Below, piece by piece: positions 14,589-17,722 of a stretch of DNA of 17,722 nt (the stretch's first letter is position 1; every line of letters starts with the position of its first letter). The stretch comes from an uncultured Bacillota bacterium (GTDB taxonomy: Bacteria; Bacillota_I; Bacilli_A; Izemoplasmatales; UBA1188): positions 1 through 17,722 of the forward strand of contig CALCVH010000039.1 of NCBI GenBank assembly GCA_937907585.1. Reading direction: 5' to 3'. The translations under genes and the position numbers were made by a program. The notes under the pieces were generated by a model that saw nothing but the letters and a program-made list of their open reading frames with translations, was not told where the DNA came from and did no database searches.

Positions 14589-14615
14589 AAAAAACGCTAA
14601 CTGGTAGCGCTTTTT
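14589..14615 (-). terminator. Terminator of the thioesterase gene
   Basis: CGCTA (14595-14599) and TAGCG (14605-14609) close on a five-base loop. They are flanked by AAAAAA and CTTTTT, so the stem can extend past one mismatch and each strand has a T tract. It lies 15 bp after the thioesterase stop, separating it from the TetR promoter. Confidence 0.7.
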
Positions 14616-14629
14616 ATATAGACCATTAT

Positions 14630-15352
14630 TTATCTATTTTTATAAGTTAATATAATATCTGTAGACACTTTATCTTTTTCATATATTCTAAAATCATATC
14701 TATTTAAACTTGAACTATAATTGATTCTAAGTGTATCTTTGATTCTAGTTTCACTTCTAAAATGTATATCAAACGTAGTGATGAATGAAGTATTAAAGAA
14801 CTCTTCTCCTAATATATCTTCTATAAATCTAATATAACTTACATTATTAGTGTGTTTAGTAAAATCTATATCTGTATATTTGATAACTCTATCAATCTCT
14901 TTAACATCTTCTTTTTCTTCATATGTTAAGAAAATAGGTTGATCATTAATAACATCCATATCTGGAAAAGATACATCACTTAATTTAACTATTTTCCTAT
15001 TAACAAGATCAATTACGCAAGCTTCACAATATATTTTAGCTAGTACTTCATCATCTTTATTAGATAGAGTTGTTAATATACAAACTTTAGCTAATTTAAT
15101 AAATGTAATTTCACTATTAAGTTTTATATCTTCATCCCATACTGGGTTCTTAATAATATCCGCATGCATCTTAGTGAATACCCACGCAGAATTATATTTA
15201 TCCTTCATAGTGAAATTATCCATTCCAAAGGTTTCAAAATATTCTGTCAACATTTCTTGATGTAGATTAAATAATCCGTCTAAAGATAATTCTCCTAGTG
15301 AATTAGTAAGATAATATGGTAGATTGTGTGTTTTTGAGTAAGTGTATTTCAT
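14630..15352 (-). CDS. Acyl-ACP thioesterase (FatA/FatB-like)
   Basis: This 240-residue cytoplasmic enzyme should be built of two hotdog domains. The N-terminal half has the family pattern AWVFTKMHADIIKNPVW (56-72), and the linker leads to a second domain with DIDFTKHTNNVSYIRF (161-176). Asp163, His167 and Asn169 lie in the conserved D-x-D-x-x-x-H-x-N-N-x-x-Y active-site segment. Such enzymes release free fatty acids from acyl-ACP and set chain length in bacterial lipid synthesis; anaerobic Bacillota commonly carry one. It is a single-gene unit with its own promoter and terminator, and no fatty-acid synthesis genes lie nearby. The ATG has an AGGAAG ribosome site. Confidence 0.88.
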   Translation of the reverse strand: MKYTYSKTHNLPYYLTNSLGELSLDGLFNLHQEMLTEYFETFGMDNFTMKDKYNSAWVFTKMHADIIKNPVWDEDIKLNSEITFIKLAKVCILTTLSNKDDEVLAKIYCEACVIDLVNRKIVKLSDVSFPDMDVINDQPIFLTYEEKEDVKEIDRVIKYTDIDFTKHTNNVSYIRFIEDILGEEFFNTSFITTFDIHFRSETRIKDTLRINYSSSLNRYDFRIYEKDKVSTDIILTYKNR

Positions 15353-15385
15353 AGTGTCTTCCTATCTTTATTTATAAACATAGAG

Positions 15386-15414
15386 ATTATATCACGATGA
15401 TTATTTAAAGTAAA
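15386..15414 (-). promoter_or_regulatory. Promoter of the thioesterase gene
   Basis: On the minus strand TTTACT (15414-15409), a 17-bp spacer ending in TGA, and TATAAT (15391-15386) form a good extended -10 promoter. The start codon follows 33 bases after the -10. Confidence 0.7.
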
Positions 15415-15426
15415 AACATATAATAA

Positions 15427-16242
15427 CTATTTTCTTTTTATACTTTCATATAAGAAAGAATCGGTATATAGTCTTGTGCCTCTTTCATGAAAATAAAGAG
15501 TTCTTCCATACAAATCTATATCGATAAAAAGAGATGAATTTAGAACATACATATGTTTGTTTTTTGATATATTTTCTAATTGTTTATCTAATATTATTTT
15601 TTGGTTAAGATCAAGTTCATAAACGATAGAGTTGGCTTTTTTATATTCACCATTAACAATATAGTTAGCCTTTTTTAAATTTATTGCAGCCATCATGTCA
15701 AAATCATTTTTTGTAAATTTATTACAGTCAAAAGTAAGTTTCTTATTAAAAAGATACTCTTTATAATGTTTGGAAAAATAAATTGAACTAGGTACTATAA
15801 TGTCTTTGTAACTTACGAAAGAATCATCTTTAAGGTGATATATCGAATCCATCATCGGATAATTAATTAATATTTGTCCTATCGAGGTAGAATCATTGAA
15901 AAAATCCACCAGTTCTTTAATAACTGAAAAATAATCTTTATAATAGCTTTCTTTTATAGCGTTTTGAATATCAAAGTCAAAAACTAAATAGACATCCGTA
16001 TATAAACCATTTAACAGTTGTTTATCATCATCACTAATATTAGAATCTTTTAGAATGTCTAATATGTTGTCTGGTTTAATTCCATTAAAAATGTATTCTT
16101 TACAAACCCTATATAACTCTTTAATGTTTTGATTAAAAGGGACAACTTCAAGGTTATTGTCCATCTTTTTAACATATTTATATCTATTAAAGAAAGTCTT
16201 TTCTCTAACTTCACCTTTGACTATTAATAGAACCCTATTCAC
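15427..16242 (-). CDS. TOPRIM-like protein of an AbiL/RloB-type defence pair
   Basis: This 271-residue protein opens with a strand VLLIVKGEVREKTFF (4-18), which fits the first TOPRIM strand (usually hhhhEGxxTE). A later VYLVFDFDIQ (84-93) supplies the D-x-D pair, D89 and D91. The usual catalytic Glu is replaced by K9, with E11 and E14 nearby. It starts with GTG at 16242, overlapping the ATPase gene by 8 bp, with GGAG inside that gene, so the two are coupled. An ATPase of the AAA15 type directly before a TOPRIM-like protein matches AbiLi/AbiLii, RloA/RloB and PARIS (AriA/AriB) layouts, in which the TOPRIM partner is the toxic effector or nuclease. Family assignment is by motif only. Confidence 0.6.
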   Translation of the reverse strand: MNRVLLIVKGEVREKTFFNRYKYVKKMDNNLEVVPFNQNIKELYRVCKEYIFNGIKPDNILDILKDSNISDDDKQLLNGLYTDVYLVFDFDIQNAIKESYYKDYFSVIKELVDFFNDSTSIGQILINYPMMDSIYHLKDDSFVSYKDIIVPSSIYFSKHYKEYLFNKKLTFDCNKFTKNDFDMMAAINLKKANYIVNGEYKKANSIVYELDLNQKIILDKQLENISKNKHMYVLNSSLFIDIDLYGRTLYFHERGTRLYTDSFLYESIKRK

Positions 16243-17344
16243 AAAACGCTCCGTTCTTATACAAGTTTTCGAGATTATGTCCTTCTCTTATTTCTCTATC
16301 AGTGCATTCTGTTAAATTCTTGACTACTTCATTATCACGAATAATAAAACAACAATCAGGTCTAGTTAATTTATTTGACATAAGCGCACAATTATGTGTG
16401 GTAATAATACATTGATACGAAGGATCTTCTGCTACCTGCCTAAAGATGTGTTCAGATAGTTCATAGTGGTAAAAGGCATCAAATTCATCTAAGTATAAAA
16501 AACTAGTCTTCTTAAGATCGAGTAGCCAACAATAGAAAAGTACTAATGATGAAGTTCCTGTAGACCATATTGAATGTAATGGCACCATTGTACTACCATA
16601 TTTAACAGTAATAATATTCATATTAGTAGGAACATCTCTTGCGATTCCAAGTTTGTAGGTAATTCCTTCTTTTTTTAAAAAATCTTCTAATCCTTTTAAC
16701 GATTCTTTTTCTCCATGTTCAATTAATATATCTGCGAAATTCTTTCCTCTTGATTGAAAACCTTCAAATTCATTCTCTTTTAAAGATCTAAAAAACAACA
16801 TTCTATTCACGAAGTCAAAAAACTTATCAAAAGGACCATCTTTGATAAAACCAGAACGAGAATAGACATAAAGGACAAAACTAATAGAATAATCAAATCT
16901 ATCTGTATCTAAGTCCTCAGCACCTTCTAGATTTAATAAATTATTTTTCTTTTGAAAATCACACATTAACACTTGTTTGCCATTGATAAAAAGTTCTTCA
17001 TACACAAGAATCATTGGATTATCTTTAATATATTTATATTCCACTTCATCATTGCCGAACTTAAAAATATAATCAAAATAAACATTAGAATTTAAACGAT
17101 TTAAATTTTTAAAAATACCAGTTTCGGTATTTTTTAAATTTGATGTTAAGTGCCTTGATATATCCATTATAGCTTTGCCTAAATTAGATTTGCCAGATCC
17201 ATTTTTGCCAAATAATAGAGTTTTATTGTTTAATCCATTTTTAATTGCTTCTGAATGAAACTTATAATCATGAATCTTTGATAAATCGAGTTCAATCTTT
17301 TTTTCAAATCCTTTATAATTTTCAACTGAAAAATACTTAATCAT
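16235..17344 (-). CDS. AAA15/OLD-type ATPase of the defence-like pair (AbiLi/RloA/AriA-like)
   Basis: This is a 369-residue ABC-like ATPase without a transporter domain. The N-terminus (YFSVENYKGFEKKIELDL) is typical of SMC/OLD-type proteins. Walker A is GKNGSGKS (46-53), followed by an insert of about 200 residues. A signature-like STGTSSLVL lies near 260, Walker B FLYLDEFDAF near 283-292, and a switch histidine in IITTHN near 314. This set matches COG1106-type ATPases that serve as sensors in abortive-infection systems. The ATG has the ribosome site AAGGAG nine bases upstream. The promoter lies between two matching palindromes, so expression is likely repressed in uninfected cells by a factor not encoded here. 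Confidence 0.8.
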   Translation of the reverse strand: MIKYFSVENYKGFEKKIELDLSKIHDYKFHSEAIKNGLNNKTLLFGKNGSGKSNLGKAIMDISRHLTSNLKNTETGIFKNLNRLNSNVYFDYIFKFGNDEVEYKYIKDNPMILVYEELFINGKQVLMCDFQKKNNLLNLEGAEDLDTDRFDYSISFVLYVYSRSGFIKDGPFDKFFDFVNRMLFFRSLKENEFEGFQSRGKNFADILIEHGEKESLKGLEDFLKKEGITYKLGIARDVPTNMNIITVKYGSTMVPLHSIWSTGTSSLVLFYCWLLDLKKTSFLYLDEFDAFYHYELSEHIFRQVAEDPSYQCIITTHNCALMSNKLTRPDCCFIIRDNEVVKNLTECTDREIREGHNLENLYKNGAFCE

Positions 17345-17360
17345 AATATCTTTCTCCTTT

Positions 17361-17377
17361 CCGTAAACGTTTTACGG
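17361..17377. promoter_or_regulatory. Palindromic operator 1 of the defence-like operon
   Basis: CCGTAAA-CGT-TTTACGG is a perfect inverted repeat with a three-base centre. It lies just downstream of the -10, at about +1 to +17 of the expected message, and ends two bases before the ribosome site. It could block elongation as a DNA site or form a 5' hairpin in the RNA. Confidence 0.7.
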
Positions 17378-17384
17378 TAATTAC

Positions 17385-17413
17385 ATTATAACTTATAAAT
17401 ATGCTTATTGCAA
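17385..17413 (-). promoter_or_regulatory. Promoter of the ATPase/TOPRIM operon
   Basis: On the minus strand TTGCAA (17413-17408), a 17-bp spacer and TATAAT (17390-17385) form a good sigma-70 promoter, placed between the two palindromes. Confidence 0.75.
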
Positions 17414-17419
17414 TATAAA

Positions 17420-17436
17420 ACGTAAAACTTTTACGG
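17420..17436. promoter_or_regulatory. Palindromic operator 2 of the defence-like operon
   Basis: CGTAAAA-C-TTTTACG (17421-17435) is a perfect inverted repeat. As a 17-mer it matches operator 1 at 14 of 17 positions (NCGTAAANNTTTTACGG). Its centre is 59 bp from that of operator 1, with the promoter between, an arrangement that would allow a looped repression complex. Confidence 0.7.
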
Positions 17437-17519
17437 ATAACTATTTTAGGTTATACTTTCGTATCAAAATTGTGTCTTTCTCTTATTTCCCTATTAATGA
17501 ATATTAATTTAAAGATTAG

Positions 17520-17722
17520 TTAAAACTTATCCTTTATTATCTTTTTATGCTTTTCTTTATTAATAATTATTCTTTTAATAATAAAATATACTATTCCTAC
17601 AATTAAAGATACTAAAGAGATAATAAAGAGTATCATAAATACATCTTTCCAGTTTCCCATTTTATCAGCTAAAGCACCTATTCCATAGGAACTAATAACA
17701 CTTCCTATATAGCACATTCCAT
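17520..17722 (-). CDS. MFS transporter, C-terminal end (gene runs off the right edge)
   Basis: The last 66 or so residues are visible. They include a helix with CYIGSVISSYGIGALADKMG followed by WKDVFMILFIISLVSLIVGIVYF, the eleventh and twelfth membrane helices of a major facilitator transporter, and a basic tail rich in Lys. The G-S-x-x-S-x-x-G-x-G-A-L-A-D pattern resembles the organophosphate:phosphate antiporter branch (GlpT/UhpT) and related hexuronate carriers. The substrate cannot be told from this end. The frame stays open to the window boundary. The 175 bp after its stop hold the operators and promoter of the ATPase/TOPRIM operon; no clear terminator was found. Confidence 0.8.
   Translation of the reverse strand, partial: GMCYIGSVISSYGIGALADKMGNWKDVFMILFIISLVSLIVGIVYFIIKRIIINKEKHKKIIKDKF

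Noticed and set aside
17361..17377. Catabolite-response element (CcpA site)
   Set aside because: The centre and AAA/TTT arms look similar, but the outer bases are CCG/CGG rather than TG/CA, and the second copy has no central CG.

Overview
The window comes from an AT-rich, low-GC Gram-positive-type bacterium (Bacillota, perhaps a relative of the Erysipelotrichales or the walled cousins of Mollicutes). The grounds are strong AT bias, AGGAG-type ribosome sites, lipoprotein signal peptides with lipoboxes, and Bacillota-typical families (COG4189-like sugar regulator, YwaF-like membrane protein, DUF1848, acyl-ACP thioesterase). The genetic code looks standard: tryptophans are TGG, and one gene (9525-9944) ends in TGA inside an ATGA overlap. 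All genes but one lie on the minus strand. No rRNA, tRNA or CRISPR array was seen.

Layout, left to right. (1) 1-5748, minus: a carbohydrate ABC importer operon, transcribed as substrate-binding lipoprotein, MalF-like permease, MalG-like permease, a 784-residue CBM9-like surface lipoprotein, and a second lipoprotein cut by the window edge. The first four genes are 2 bp apart. No ATPase is present, so a shared MsmX/UgpC-type ATPase is likely encoded elsewhere. A divergent ArsR-type regulator (5904-6869) and a palindromic intergenic region presumably control it. (2) 6870-9944: a 34-bp tandem repeat, a possible PD-(D/E)XK-like protein, a nested hairpin, a YwaF/TMEM164-like membrane protein, and a coupled pair (small membrane protein plus TerB-like protein). 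The pair lies behind a promoter whose spacer contains a run of nine G, a layout typical of phase-variable promoters. (3) 9945-11205: a dense intergenic block of hairpins and 12-bp tandem repeats, then a DUF1848 Cys-rich protein. (4) 11271-14561: a TetR-controlled redox/detoxification operon (TetR, flavodoxin, acetyltransferase, CMD-cupin fusion, aldo/keto reductase). It has a consensus promoter overlapped by a palindrome and is probably leaderless. (5) 14589-15414: an acyl-ACP thioesterase with its own promoter and terminator. (6) 15427-17436: a two-gene ATPase plus TOPRIM-like module resembling AbiL/RloAB/PARIS-type phage defence, with its promoter between two matching palindromes. (7) 17520 to the end: the C-terminus of an MFS transporter.

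The points most worth following are the poly-G promoter, the defence-like operon with a lysine where TOPRIM proteins have their catalytic glutamate and with paired operators, and the structured block at 10031-10263.
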